A DNA stretch of 64,000 bases from Denitromonas sp. GTDB taxonomy: Bacteria > Pseudomonadota > Gammaproteobacteria > Burkholderiales > Rhodocyclaceae. The stretch is taken from the NCBI RefSeq assembly GCF_034676725.1, contig NZ_JAUCBR010000004.1, positions 2,942,001-3,006,000 of the forward strand, written 5' to 3'. This document shows positions 36,076 to 44,902 of this stretch, piece after piece. The notes under the pieces are model-generated. The model saw nothing but the letters and a program-made list of their open reading frames with translations. It did no database searches and was not told where the DNA came from. Position 1 is the first letter of the stretch. Every line of letters begins with the position of its first letter. Position numbers and translations under genes: made by a program.

Positions 36076-36082
36076 GGGTGCC

Positions 36083-37192
36083 ATGACCACTGCCATCAAA
36101 GCCCGCTTCCTCGTCGCCGCGTTGAGCCTGCTGCTGGCCGTGCCGGCCGTCGCCGAACGCATCAAGGACCTGGCCACCATTGCCGGCGTGCGCAGCAACC
36201 AGCTGGTCGGCTACGGCCTGGTGGTCGGCCTCGACGGCTCGGGCGACCAGACCACGCAAACCCCCTTCACCGTGCAGAGCATCATCAACATGCTCGGCAA
36301 CATGGGCGTGACCATGCCGCCGGGCACCAACCTGCAGCTCAAGAACGTGGCGGCAGTGATGGTCACCGCCGACCTGCCGCCGTTTGCGCGGCCCGGCCAG
36401 CAGATCGACGTCACCACCTCGTCGATCGGCAATGCCAAGAGCTTGCGCGGCGGCACGCTGGTGATGACCCCGCTCAAGGGCGCCGACGGCCAGATCTACG
36501 CCATGGCGCAGGGCAACGTGGTGGTTGGCGGCGCCGGCGCCTCGGGTGGCGGCGCCTCGGTGGTGGTCAATCACCTGTCGGCCGGCCGGGTGCCCAATGG
36601 CGCCACGGTCGAGCGCGCGGTGCCGACTGCGTTGGGGCAGGGTGACGTGATCCTGCTCGAACTCGAACAGACCGATTTCGGCACTGCCCAGCGCATGGTC
36701 GATGCCATCAACAGCGCCACCTCGCCGGGTCAGGCGCAGGCGCTCGATGGCCGGACCATCCAGGTGCGCGCACCGTCCGACCCGTCGATGCGTGTGGCCT
36801 TTCTGGGCCGCTTGCAGAGCATTGATGTGGTGCCGGCGCTGCAGTCAGCCAAGGTGATCATCAACTCGCGGACCGGCTCGGTGGTCATGAACCAGGCGGT
36901 CACGTTGCAGCAATGCGCGGTGGCGCACGGCAACCTGTCGGTCTCGGTGACCACCGAGCCGGTGGTCAGCCAGCCCAATCCGCTGTCGGGCGGGCGCACG
37001 GTGGTGGGCCAGCGCGGAGATGTCTCGGTCGACCAGGCCGGTGGCACGTTGATGCGGGTGCCCGCAGGCATCAACCTGGCCGACGTGGTCAAGGCGCTCA
37101 ATGCGCTCGGCGCCAACCCGATGGACCTCATCTCCATCCTGCAGGCCATGAAGGCCTCCGGGGCGCTGCGGGCCGATCTGGAAGTGATCTGA
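36083..37192 (+). CDS. flgI: Flagellar P-ring protein FlgI
   Basis: Periplasmic ring subunit of 369 residues with a signal peptide (ARFLVAALSLLLAVPAVA|ERIKDLATIAGVRSNQLVGYGLVVGLDGSGDQT). C-terminal MDLISILQAMKASGALRADLEVI is typical. Its TGA overlaps the flgJ ATG by one base. Confidence 0.97.
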   Translation: MTTAIKARFLVAALSLLLAVPAVAERIKDLATIAGVRSNQLVGYGLVVGLDGSGDQTTQTPFTVQSIINMLGNMGVTMPPGTNLQLKNVAAVMVTADLPPFARPGQQIDVTTSSIGNAKSLRGGTLVMTPLKGADGQIYAMAQGNVVVGGAGASGGGASVVVNHLSAGRVPNGATVERAVPTALGQGDVILLELEQTDFGTAQRMVDAINSATSPGQAQALDGRTIQVRAPSDPSMRVAFLGRLQSIDVVPALQSAKVIINSRTGSVVMNQAVTLQQCAVAHGNLSVSVTTEPVVSQPNPLSGGRTVVGQRGDVSVDQAGGTLMRVPAGINLADVVKALNALGANPMDLISILQAMKASGALRADLEVI

Positions 37193-38142
37193 TGCAGGGC
37201 GCAGCGCAGATCAACACCCTCGATCCGAACGCCCTGGCCGATCTCAAGCGGCTGTCGAAGGACAACGACCCGAAAGCCATCGAAGCCGCCGCCAAGCAGT
37301 TCGAGGCGCTGTTCCTGTCGATGGTGCTCAAGTCCATGCGCCAGGCCATGCCCGCGGGCGGGCTGATGGACAACGACCAGAGCAAGCTCTATCAGTCGCT
37401 GCTCGACCAGCAGCTGGCCTCCAACATGGCCGCCAGTGGCGGCGCCGGCCTGGCCAAGGCGCTGATCGCCCAGCTCGGCGGCAACCCCATGCAGGCGCCC
37501 AGCCGCGACGAAATTTCTGCCGGCTTCGACATCGCCTCGGTGCCGCGCCGACCGGCAAATGCTGCCGCCGCGCCCTTGCCGCCGGTCGATCTTGCCGCCC
37601 GCCGCGCTGCCGGCCTGCCGGCCAGCGTCAGCGCGCCGGCGAACATCGAGGCCACGCCGCCCGAGATCTCGTCGGATGCCGCCGCCTTTGTGCGCAAGGT
37701 CATGCCGCACGCCCAGGCCGCCAGCCGCGAAACCGGCATCCCGGCGCATTTCATGGTCGCCCAGGCGGCGCTCGAAACCGGCTGGGGCAAGTACCAGCTG
37801 CGCGACGCCAACGGCCTGCCCAGCCACAACCTCTTCAACATCAAGGCCGGCAGCAGCTGGCAGGGCAAGACGGTGACGGTCGATACCACCGAATACGTCA
37901 GCGGCCGCCCGACCACCGAATCGGCAAAGTTCCGCGCCTACGGCTCGTACGCCGAATCCTTCCGCGACTATGCCCGCCTGATCGGCAACAGCCCGCGCTA
38001 CGCCGATGTGGTCGGCCAGCAGGACGCCGCCGCCTTCGCCCGCGAGTTGCAGGCTGCCGGCTACGCCACCGACCCGCGCTATGCGGACAAGCTCACCCGC
38101 ATCATCAACGGCCCCACGCTGCGCGGCGCGCTGCCGGGCTGA
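37192..38142 (+). CDS. flgJ: Bifunctional rod-capping / peptidoglycan hydrolase FlgJ
   Basis: The N-terminal rod-cap domain (AAKQFEALFLSMVLKSMRQAMPAGGL ... YQSLLDQQLASNMA) is joined to a C-terminal glucosaminidase-type muramidase domain (FVRKVMPHAQAASRETGIPAHFMVAQAALETGWGKYQL, FNIKAGSSWQGKTVTV, FRAYGSYAESFRDYARLI). It locally opens peptidoglycan for the rod. 316 residues, the two-domain form of beta/gammaproteobacteria. The start overlaps the flgI stop. Confidence 0.95.
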   Translation: MQGAAQINTLDPNALADLKRLSKDNDPKAIEAAAKQFEALFLSMVLKSMRQAMPAGGLMDNDQSKLYQSLLDQQLASNMAASGGAGLAKALIAQLGGNPMQAPSRDEISAGFDIASVPRRPANAAAAPLPPVDLAARRAAGLPASVSAPANIEATPPEISSDAAAFVRKVMPHAQAASRETGIPAHFMVAQAALETGWGKYQLRDANGLPSHNLFNIKAGSSWQGKTVTVDTTEYVSGRPTTESAKFRAYGSYAESFRDYARLIGNSPRYADVVGQQDAAAFARELQAAGYATDPRYADKLTRIINGPTLRGALPG

Positions 38143-38154
38143 TCCCGCTCGCGT

Positions 38155-38241
38155 CGTAGGGCGGATATGCGTAGCGCATCCGCCGAAGGGCGCACTTATG
38201 GGGCACGACGGCGGATGCGCCTGCGGTTTATCCGCCCTACG
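38155..38241. repeat. Palindromic intergenic repeat (CGTAGGGCGGAT type)
   Basis: CGTAGGGCGGAT at 38155-38166 and its exact inverted copy ATCCGCCCTACG at 38230-38241 frame a second inverted pair (GCGCATCCGCC / GGCGGATGCGC). The 87-base unit has no gene. Similar GTAGGGCGGATAAG-type repeats are widespread in proteobacterial intergenic DNA. It lies between flgJ and the flgK promoter. Confidence 0.75.
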
Positions 38242-38264
38242 CAATGTCTCTCCGTTCGTCGAAC

Positions 38265-38280
38265 TGGCACAAGTTTTGCA
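38265..38280 (+). promoter_or_regulatory. Sigma54 promoter of flgK-flgL
   Basis: TGGCACAAGTTTTGCA matches the -24/-12 consensus at all conserved positions (TGGCAC-N5-TTGCA), with GG and GC ten bases apart. The predicted start near 38291 gives a leader of about 29 bases to flgK at 38320. Confidence 0.85.
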
Positions 38281-38319
38281 CTGTTTCTGTCGTAACCGTC
38301 TTAGCGACAAGGAACTCCC

Positions 38320-40257
38320 ATGGCAGGCATGCTCAACATCGGCATCACAGGTCTGAACGCCGCCCAGGCGTGGTTGAACACGACCAGCCATAACATCTCC
38401 AACGCCTCGACCCCCGGCTTCAGCCGCCAGACCGTCGGCCAGAGTACGCTCAACCCGGTGTTTACCGGCGGTGGCTTTTTTGGCCAGGGCACGCAGGTCG
38501 ATTCGGTCAAGCGGGTCTACAGCCAGTTTCTCGAGAACCAGGTGCTCACCGCCGATACCCGCCGCGCGTCGCTGGCGGCCTACGAGGCGCAGGTGACCCA
38601 GATCGACAACCTGCTGGCCGACGCGACGTCGGGACTGTCGCCGGCGATCCAGAGCTTCTTCACTGGCGTGCAGGAAGTGGCCGCCAACCCGTCGAGCGTG
38701 CCGGCGCGCCAGGCCATGCTGGCGTCAGCCGAAAGCCTGACGGCGCGCTTCCAGTATCTCGACGGCCGGCTGACCGACATCCGCAACGGTGTGGAAGGCG
38801 ACATCGCCAGCACCGTTACCCAGATCAACGCCCACGCCAAGCAACTGGCCGAGATCAATCAGCGCATCCTGGTGGCCGAATCGGCCGGCTCCGGTACGCC
38901 AGCCAACGACCTGCATGACCTGCGTGCCACCGTGCTGCGCGACCTGAACGAGTTGATCCAGGTCAGCACCGTGACCGAGAGCGATGGCTCGCTCAGCGTG
39001 TTCATCGGCAATGGCCAGCCGCTGGTTGTTCGCAGCCAGGTCACGACACTGACCACCACGCCCAGCGCGGAGAACCCGCAACAGCTGGCCGTTGGCCTGC
39101 AACTGATCGGTGGCGGCTCGGTGCAGATGCCCGAGACCCTGCTCACCGGCGGCTCGCTGGGCGGTTTGCTTGAGTTCCGTCGTGATGCGCTGACCAATGC
39201 CGAAAGCCAGCTCGGCCTGATTGCCGTTGGGCTGACCGAGAGCTTCAATGCCCAGCACCGGCTCGGGCAGGACCTGGACGGCAACCTGGGGCTGAACTTC
39301 TTCACCCCGCTGAGCCCCGACGTGCGTCCGGTCAGCGGGGCGACCAGCACGCCGACGGTGGCCTTCGGCAACGTGGCCAACCTGACCGGCGACAGCTACC
39401 GTCTCACCTATACCAACACCACCGGCGCGTACTCCCTGGTCAACGCGCGCACCGGGGCGAGCGTGGCCTCGGCGGCCAGCGTGGGGCTGACCATCACCCC
39501 GCCGGGCACGACGGTCAGCGGCGAGGTGTTCATCATCGAGCCGACCCAGCAGGCGGCGTCGAACATCAGCGTCGGGATCGGTGATACGCGCCTGGTCGCC
39601 GCCGCCGGGCCGGTGCGCGCGTCGGTCGGCAGCAACAATGCCGGCACGGGCGCCGTGGTCGGCGTAACGACCACCAGCGTGGCCGGTTTTGCCACCGGCT
39701 CGCCGCACATTGGCACGCATACACTGCAGTTCAATGGGGTGACCAACCAGTACGACGTCCGCGACGCCAGCAATACCCTGATTGGCAGCATCGCCTACAA
39801 CCCCGCCACCGATTCGGCCGGCGTGACGCGCACCTTGCCCGGCGCCCTGGGCGGCATCGACATCCGCCTGTCCGGCGTGCCGGTCACCGGCGACCGCATC
39901 ACGCTCGAGAGCAATACCGACGGCGTGGCCGACAACAGCAACGCCGTCGCGCTGGGCAACCTGCAGACCGCCAAGACGCTGCTCGGCGCAGGCGGTGCGG
40001 CCACGGCCAGCTACCAATCCACCTATTCCAACCTGGTCAGCAACATCGGCAACAAGACCAGTGAAGTCAAGGTCAGCCGCGCCGCGCAAGAGACGCTGGT
40101 CGGCCAGGCCACGGCCAGCCGCGAGGCGCTGTCCGGGGTGAATCTCGACGAAGAGGCCGCGAACCTCATCCGCTTCCAGCAGGCCTACCAGGCCTCGGCG
40201 CGGGTGATTGCGATCGCCGGCAGCCTGTTCGACGAAATTCTCTCCATCGCGCGTTAA
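38320..40257 (+). CDS. flgK: Hook-filament junction protein FlgK (HAP1)
   Basis: 645 residues. N-terminal MLNIGITGLNAAQAWLNTTSHNISNASTPGFSRQTV and C-terminal LSGVNLDEEAANLIRFQQAYQASARVIAIAGSLFDEILSIA are typical. The central region (about 330-570) is variable and Gly/Thr-rich. Exported with FlgN as chaperone. Preceded by its own sigma54 promoter, so it is uncoupled from flgJ. Followed by flgL after 25 bases. Confidence 0.96.
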   Translation: MAGMLNIGITGLNAAQAWLNTTSHNISNASTPGFSRQTVGQSTLNPVFTGGGFFGQGTQVDSVKRVYSQFLENQVLTADTRRASLAAYEAQVTQIDNLLADATSGLSPAIQSFFTGVQEVAANPSSVPARQAMLASAESLTARFQYLDGRLTDIRNGVEGDIASTVTQINAHAKQLAEINQRILVAESAGSGTPANDLHDLRATVLRDLNELIQVSTVTESDGSLSVFIGNGQPLVVRSQVTTLTTTPSAENPQQLAVGLQLIGGGSVQMPETLLTGGSLGGLLEFRRDALTNAESQLGLIAVGLTESFNAQHRLGQDLDGNLGLNFFTPLSPDVRPVSGATSTPTVAFGNVANLTGDSYRLTYTNTTGAYSLVNARTGASVASAASVGLTITPPGTTVSGEVFIIEPTQQAASNISVGIGDTRLVAAAGPVRASVGSNNAGTGAVVGVTTTSVAGFATGSPHIGTHTLQFNGVTNQYDVRDASNTLIGSIAYNPATDSAGVTRTLPGALGGIDIRLSGVPVTGDRITLESNTDGVADNSNAVALGNLQTAKTLLGAGGAATASYQSTYSNLVSNIGNKTSEVKVSRAAQETLVGQATASREALSGVNLDEEAANLIRFQQAYQASARVIAIAGSLFDEILSIAR

Positions 40258-40282
40258 GCCGGCCACACGAAGGAGCCTGATC

Positions 40283-41446
40283 ATGCGAATCAGTACCGGC
40301 ATGCTCTACCAGACCGGGGTCAACACGATCCAGAAACAGACCGCGCAAATGCTGCAGACCCAGCAGCAGGTGGCAACCGGGCGGCGCATCGTGGCGCCCT
40401 CCGACGACCCCGTCGCTTCGGCACGGGCGCTCGAGATCACCCAGGCGCAAGGCATCAACGCCCAGCAGCAGATCAACCAGGGCTATGCCAAGGATGCCCT
40501 CGGCCTGATGGAGAACAAGCTTGCCGCCGTCGAGGAACTGGTCATCCACACCCGCACCCGAGCGGTGGCCGCGGGCAACGGCACCTACGCGCCCAGCGAG
40601 CTGAAGGCGATCGCCACCGATGTGCGCGCCAGCTTCGACTCCATGCTGGCGCTGGCCAACAGCCAGAACGGGCAGGGCGAGTACCTGTTCTCGGGCTACC
40701 AGGCGGATGTCAAACCCTACACCGGCACGCTCGATGGCGTGAGCTATCAGGGCGACCAGGGGCAGCGCACCTTGCAGGTGTCACCCTCGCGCCTGATGGC
40801 CGTGAGCAATGCCGGCAGCGACGTGTTCGACGCTGTGCGGCAGGAGCCCGGCAAGTTCTTTGCCGTGCCGGTGGCGCCCAACGGAGGTACCGGCCACATC
40901 GCGCAGGCGCAGACCACCGGCGCCTACACCGGCACCCGCTACGAGATCCAGTGGGACGGCACCAACTACAACGTCACCGATGCCGATAACGGCGCCGCCA
41001 TCGTCAGCCAGAGCGGCCCCACACTCAGCTTTGGCGCCGTCCAGCTCGAGATGGGCGGTACCCCCAATGTCGGCGACACCTTCGAGGTCGGCCCCCGCGC
41101 TAGCGTGTTCAACATGTACACCAACATGGTCCGCGCGCTCGAAAACCCCTCGCCCACGGTCGGCATCCAGGGCGCCGTCGCCCAGGCCATCGACGGCATG
41201 GACCGCAGCCTCGACCAGGTGCTCACCGTGCGCGCCTCGGTCGGCTCGCGCATGGTCGAGATCTCGACCCTCGAATCGGTGGGGAGCGACCTCGACATCC
41301 AGTACGCCCAGACGCTCTCGCGCCTGCAGGATGTCGACTACGCCGAGGCGGTGAGCAACCTCACCCTGCAGCAAACCTACCTGCAAGCCTCGCAGCAGTC
41401 CTTCCTGCGCATCAACCAGCTCAGTCTCTTCAACTACCTTGGCTGA
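40283..41446 (+). CDS. flgL: Hook-filament junction protein FlgL (HAP3)
   Basis: 387 residues, start at 40283 (MRISTGMLYQTGVNTIQKQTAQMLQTQQQVATGRRIVAPSDDPVASARALEI) after AAGGAG. The C-terminal flagellin-like helix contains DLDIQYAQTLSRLQDVDYAEAVSNLTLQQTYLQASQQSFLRINQLSLFNYL. It forms the junction between hook and filament with FlgK. No flagellin gene lies in this window. Confidence 0.96.
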   Translation: MRISTGMLYQTGVNTIQKQTAQMLQTQQQVATGRRIVAPSDDPVASARALEITQAQGINAQQQINQGYAKDALGLMENKLAAVEELVIHTRTRAVAAGNGTYAPSELKAIATDVRASFDSMLALANSQNGQGEYLFSGYQADVKPYTGTLDGVSYQGDQGQRTLQVSPSRLMAVSNAGSDVFDAVRQEPGKFFAVPVAPNGGTGHIAQAQTTGAYTGTRYEIQWDGTNYNVTDADNGAAIVSQSGPTLSFGAVQLEMGGTPNVGDTFEVGPRASVFNMYTNMVRALENPSPTVGIQGAVAQAIDGMDRSLDQVLTVRASVGSRMVEISTLESVGSDLDIQYAQTLSRLQDVDYAEAVSNLTLQQTYLQASQQSFLRINQLSLFNYLG

Positions 41447-41447
41447 C

Positions 41448-41912
41448 ATGCGCGCCTTCCGCCCCCTCGCCACCGTCGCCGCGCTCGCCATGGCCGGCTG
41501 CAGTACCGTGCCCGGTCCCGGCGAAGGCGCCAGCACCCAGTGGCTGCTCGCCCCTGCCGCCGCCGTGACGGTGCTCGAGAGCGGCTACACCACCAACCCG
41601 CAACTCGCCGGCATGGTCGCCGCCTGGGCGCTGCTCGACCCGCTTGCCCCCAACTGGCAGATCCAGGCCACCCGCCTCGACGAGCGCAACGTGCGCTTCC
41701 ACCTCCAGCACAAGCTCCTGCACACCGGCGGCGAAGGCGAAGCCCGCCAGGTGCTGCGCCGTAACGCCGAGCGCATCACCGAGCAGGAAGGCTTCAGCGA
41801 GTACGAGATCGTCCGCCTCGAAGAGAGCATCGACTCCACCCGCCCCTTCGCCCGCCGCACCATGGTGGCCGATGTGCGCCTGCTCAGGGGCCGGGCGCTG
41901 CCGGGGCTGTAG
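41448..41912 (+). CDS. Putative lipoprotein of unknown function next to flgL
   Basis: 154 residues starting MRAFRPLATVAALAMAGC, with a lipobox-like MAGC at Cys18. The body includes WLLAPAAAVTVLESGYTTNPQLAGMVAAWALLDPLAPNWQIQATRLDERNVRFHLQHKLLHTGGEGEARQVLRRNAERI. It starts one base after the flgL stop (a TTG start inside flgL is possible), so it is probably cotranscribed with flgKL. No family was recognised. Confidence 0.7.
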   Translation: MRAFRPLATVAALAMAGCSTVPGPGEGASTQWLLAPAAAVTVLESGYTTNPQLAGMVAAWALLDPLAPNWQIQATRLDERNVRFHLQHKLLHTGGEGEARQVLRRNAERITEQEGFSEYEIVRLEESIDSTRPFARRTMVADVRLLRGRALPGL

Positions 41913-42117
41913 GCCGGGGCGCAAACCGGCCGCTGTCGCGCCACCTCATCTGGTCGACCATGTCCGGACCGGCGCGGCCGGCCGCGTCTGCGGTACCCTG
42001 ACGCCATGGGTCGAGGTGCGACGCCCCCGAGTTCGGCGGGGCCTGGCGTGTCGGCCACTCAAACCCACCGGGAGGGGGAGGGGATGGCGCTTTTCATGTC
42101 GGTTCGACCGCGTCAGA

Positions 42118-43353
42118 GTGCTGGTCGCGCGTGTTCGAGAGCGGCTATGGGTCAAGCCGCTGGTGTTCTGTGTGCTGTCGATCGTGGCAGTGGTGGTGGC
42201 TAGGGCGGCGGATGACACCTCGCTGGTGGGCATCGTGCCGGACACGACGCGAGAATCGCTGGAGACGCTGCTGTCGATCATGGCCTCGAGCATGCTGGTG
42301 ATCGCCACGTTTTCGGTCGGCTCGATGGTGTCGGCCTACAACGCCGCCAGCAACTCGGCTACGCCGCGCTCGTTTGGCGTGGTGGTGGCTGACGATGTGT
42401 CGCAGAACGCGCTGTCGACCTTTGTCGGCGCGTTCATCTTCAGCATCGTGGCGATCATGGCGGTCAAGAACGATGCTTTCCGGCCGGCCGGGCTGGGCGT
42501 GCTGTTTGCCCTGACCGCGCTGGTGTTTGGCCTGGTGGTGTTTACCTTCGTGCGTTGGGTGGACCGCATCGCCCGGCTCGGGCGGATGGGCTCGACCATC
42601 GAGAAGGTGGAGCGCGCCACGGCCGAGGCGCTGGCGCGCCGGCGGCTTGCGCCGACCCTGGGCGGCGTGCCGGTGCGGCCGCTGCCGCGCGGTGAGGCGG
42701 TCACGGCCTCGCAGGTCGGCTATGTGCAGCACATCGACATGGCGCGGCTCCAGGCCTGGGCAACGGCGGCCGAGGCGCGGGTGGTGGTCGCCGCCTTGCC
42801 CGGCACGTTTGCGTTTCCCGACCGGGTGCTGGCCTATGTGAGCCTTCCGCCGGGCAACGAACAGGCGCTGGCCGCGGACGAGGTGGCCGCGGCCTTTGCC
42901 ATCGGCCGCGACCGGCGTTTCGAGGACGACCCGCGCTTTGGCCTGGTGGTGTTGTCGGAGATTGCCGGGCGGGCGCTGTCGCCGGCGGTGAATGACCCCG
43001 GGACGGCAGTGCAGGTGGTGGGCGTGCTGGTCAGGCTGCTCGCGCAGTGGGCGGCGCCTGCCGCCGGCGCAGACACGGCGCCGCGTTGCGACCGGGTCGA
43101 GGTGCCGGAGCTGTCGATGCGCGACATGTTTGACGACGCCTTCACCGCCATTGCGCGCGATGGCGCCGGTACGCTCGAGGTGGCGATTCGCTTGCAGAAG
43201 GCCTTGCGGGCGCTGGCCGGGCTGGGTGGGCCGGCGATGCGCGCTGCGGCCGAGGACCACGCGCGCCTGGCACTCGAGCGGGCCACACACACCCTGGCGC
43301 TGCCCGCCGACCTTGCCCAAGTGCGTGATGCCGCCGCGCGGCGCGATGACTGA
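42118..43353 (+). CDS. DUF2254 family membrane protein
   Basis: About 411 residues with four N-terminal membrane segments (LVFCVLSIVAVVVARA, LLSIMASSMLVIATFSVGSMVSAY, LSTFVGAFIFSIVAIMAV, GVLFALTALVFGLVVFTFV) and a cytoplasmic part (QVGYVQHIDMARLQAWATAAEARVVV; EIAGRALSPAVNDPGTAVQVV). This is the DUF2254 pattern, function unknown. The start is uncertain: GTG 42118 is the best in-frame codon, while a well-placed ATG at 42084 with a GGAGGGGG site is in another frame, so a small frameshift near the 5' end is possible. Confidence 0.75.
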   Translation: MLVARVRERLWVKPLVFCVLSIVAVVVARAADDTSLVGIVPDTTRESLETLLSIMASSMLVIATFSVGSMVSAYNAASNSATPRSFGVVVADDVSQNALSTFVGAFIFSIVAIMAVKNDAFRPAGLGVLFALTALVFGLVVFTFVRWVDRIARLGRMGSTIEKVERATAEALARRRLAPTLGGVPVRPLPRGEAVTASQVGYVQHIDMARLQAWATAAEARVVVAALPGTFAFPDRVLAYVSLPPGNEQALAADEVAAAFAIGRDRRFEDDPRFGLVVLSEIAGRALSPAVNDPGTAVQVVGVLVRLLAQWAAPAAGADTAPRCDRVEVPELSMRDMFDDAFTAIARDGAGTLEVAIRLQKALRALAGLGGPAMRAAAEDHARLALERATHTLALPADLAQVRDAAARRDD

Positions 43354-43726
43354 GCGCTCGCCCGCCCGGTCTGGCTCGACCGGGGCGGACCGCCGCGCAC
43401 TGCGGCGGATCAAGTGGCTGCACACGCTCGTCTGGGCGGTGTTCGCCGGCTGCATCATGGCGATGCCGTTTGCCTCGTGGTCGGGCAGGCACCGTGTGGC
43501 GGCATCGCTGGCGGCGGTGGTGTTGGTCGAGGTGCTGGTGCTCGCCGTGAATGGCTGGCGCTGTCCGCTGACGGCGGTGGCAGCAAAGTACACAGAGGAT
43601 CGTCGGGCGAATTTCGATATCTATCTGCCCGTGTGGCTGGCGCGCAACAACCAGCGTGTGTTTGGCGCCATGTATGCCACGGCGCTGGCCTATGCCCTGC
43701 TGGCCTGGCTGCGGGACGCGGCCTGA
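43346..43726 (+). CDS. Small membrane protein of unknown function
   Basis: 126 residues with a basic N-terminus (MTERSPARSGSTGADRRALRRIKWLH) and about three hydrophobic segments (TLVWAVFAGCIMAMPFA, VAASLAAVVLVEVLVLAV, VFGAMYATALAYALLAWL). Between them lies a conserved-looking stretch WRCPLTAVAAKYTEDRRANFDIYLPVWLARNNQ. The start overlaps the DUF2254 stop by 8 bases, suggesting translational coupling. No function can be assigned. Confidence 0.7.
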   Translation: MTERSPARSGSTGADRRALRRIKWLHTLVWAVFAGCIMAMPFASWSGRHRVAASLAAVVLVEVLVLAVNGWRCPLTAVAAKYTEDRRANFDIYLPVWLARNNQRVFGAMYATALAYALLAWLRDAA

Positions 43727-43797
43727 GGGCCACAGGGCTTTACTCGGCGGCCGCGAGCGTGGACCATGGCCGACTTTACTTCAGCGAGGTGTGCGGC

Positions 43798-44199
43798 ATG
43801 CGGTTTTTGGGAGTGCCTGCTTTGATGGCGGTGCTGATGAGCGCCCCGGTGATGGCGGACGCGCTGGACGCGTTCTACGCCGATGCGGAAAACGCACGCG
43901 GGTTTGCCGCGGCGCAGGCCTCGGGGCAGATCGCGCAGGGGCGGCAGCGCATGTTGGCGATGTGTGCCGAGGCGAAGCTCAAGACCCCGGCGGCAGACTG
44001 CGGCTGTGTCGAACGCGAGCTGGCCGGCGTGTCGGACCGTGCGTTCTACTTTGAGAGCGTGCTGGCGTATCGCGAGTATCAGGAAAAGGTGGATGCGCTG
44101 CGGGCGGAGGACACGGCACGCTACGCGCAACTCAAGGCGCAGCATGCGCAGCGCATGGGGCTGGCGCGTCGGCTGGAAGCGGCCTGCGGCATGGTGTGA
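43798..44199 (+). CDS. Small exported protein of unknown function
   Basis: 133 residues with a signal peptide (MRFLGVPALMAVLMSAPVMA|DALD). The mature part is helical and charged with four Cys (CAEAKLKTPAADCGC and near the C-terminus AACGMV), likely two disulfides in the periplasm. Stands between a small membrane protein and an S4-domain gene. No family was recognised. Confidence 0.6.
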   Translation: MRFLGVPALMAVLMSAPVMADALDAFYADAENARGFAAAQASGQIAQGRQRMLAMCAEAKLKTPAADCGCVERELAGVSDRAFYFESVLAYREYQEKVDALRAEDTARYAQLKAQHAQRMGLARRLEAACGMV

Positions 44200-44220
44200 G
44201 GCGGGACTGAACAGGACGTG

Positions 44221-44442
44221 ATGATGAGAGACGTGGTGGTAACGCAGGAGCCGGTCGAGCTCTACAAGATCCTCAAGTTCGAGGGCCTGGTGGGCAGCGG
44301 CGGTGAGGCCAAGTCGGCGGTGGCCGAGGGTTTGGTACGGGTCAATGGCGAGGTCGAGACGCGCAAGCGCCGGCAGATCGTGGCCGGCGACGTGCTGAGC
44401 TTTGCCGGCGAGCAGCTGCGCATCGTGCGCGCGGGCGGCTGA
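44221..44442 (+). CDS. S4-domain RNA-binding protein (YbcJ-like)
   Basis: 73 residues made of a single S4 domain: PVELYKILKFEGLVGSGGEAKSAVAEGLVRVNGEVETRKRRQIVAGDVLSFAG. Presumed RNA or ribosome binding, as for E. coli YbcJ. The start may be ATG 44221, ATG 44224 or GTG 44218. Two bases before the next gene, so they form a pair. Confidence 0.88.
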   Translation: MMRDVVVTQEPVELYKILKFEGLVGSGGEAKSAVAEGLVRVNGEVETRKRRQIVAGDVLSFAGEQLRIVRAGG

Positions 44443-44444
44443 CG

Positions 44445-44900
44445 ATGCAGATCTGGGTCGATGCCGATGCCTGCCCGGTGGTGATCAAGGAGATCCTGTT
44501 CCGCGCGGCCGACCGCGCCAAGGTGATGACCACGCTGGTGGCCAACCAGATGGTGCGCGTGCCGCCGTCGCGCTTCATCCGCATGGTGCAGGTGTCGTCG
44601 GGCTTCGATGTGGCGGACAACGAGATCGTCAAGCGCCTGGCGGCGGGCGATCTGGTGATCACGGCGGACATCCCGCTGGCGGCGGACGTGATCGAGAAGG
44701 GCGGCCATGCGCTGAATCCGCGCGGCGAGTTCTACTCGGCCGAGAACATCCGCTCGCTGCTCAACATGCGTGATTTCATGGACACCCTGCGTTCGAGCGG
44801 CGTGGACACCGGCGGCCCGCCGGCCTTGAGCCTGAGCGACCGCAAGGCCTTTGCCAGCCATCTCGACCGCTTCCTGGCGCGCCACGCGCCGCGCGGCTGA
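44445..44900 (+). CDS. YaiI/YqxD family protein (UPF0178, DUF188)
   Basis: 151 residues. MQIWVDADACPVVIKEILFRAADR and VADNEIVKRLAAGDLVITADIPLAADVIEKGGHALNPRGEFYS carry acidic residues arranged as in PIN-like nucleases, and a nuclease role is suspected but not shown for the family. Coupled to the S4-domain gene and convergent with the TRAP permease gene. Confidence 0.9.
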   Translation: MQIWVDADACPVVIKEILFRAADRAKVMTTLVANQMVRVPPSRFIRMVQVSSGFDVADNEIVKRLAAGDLVITADIPLAADVIEKGGHALNPRGEFYSAENIRSLLNMRDFMDTLRSSGVDTGGPPALSLSDRKAFASHLDRFLARHAPRG

Positions 44901-44902
44901 GC

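Noticed and set aside
42006..42203. Small open frame starting ATG 42006 upstream of the DUF2254 gene
   Set aside because: Low-complexity Arg/Gly/Ser product overlapping the DUF2254 N-terminus; no support beyond a purine-rich stretch.
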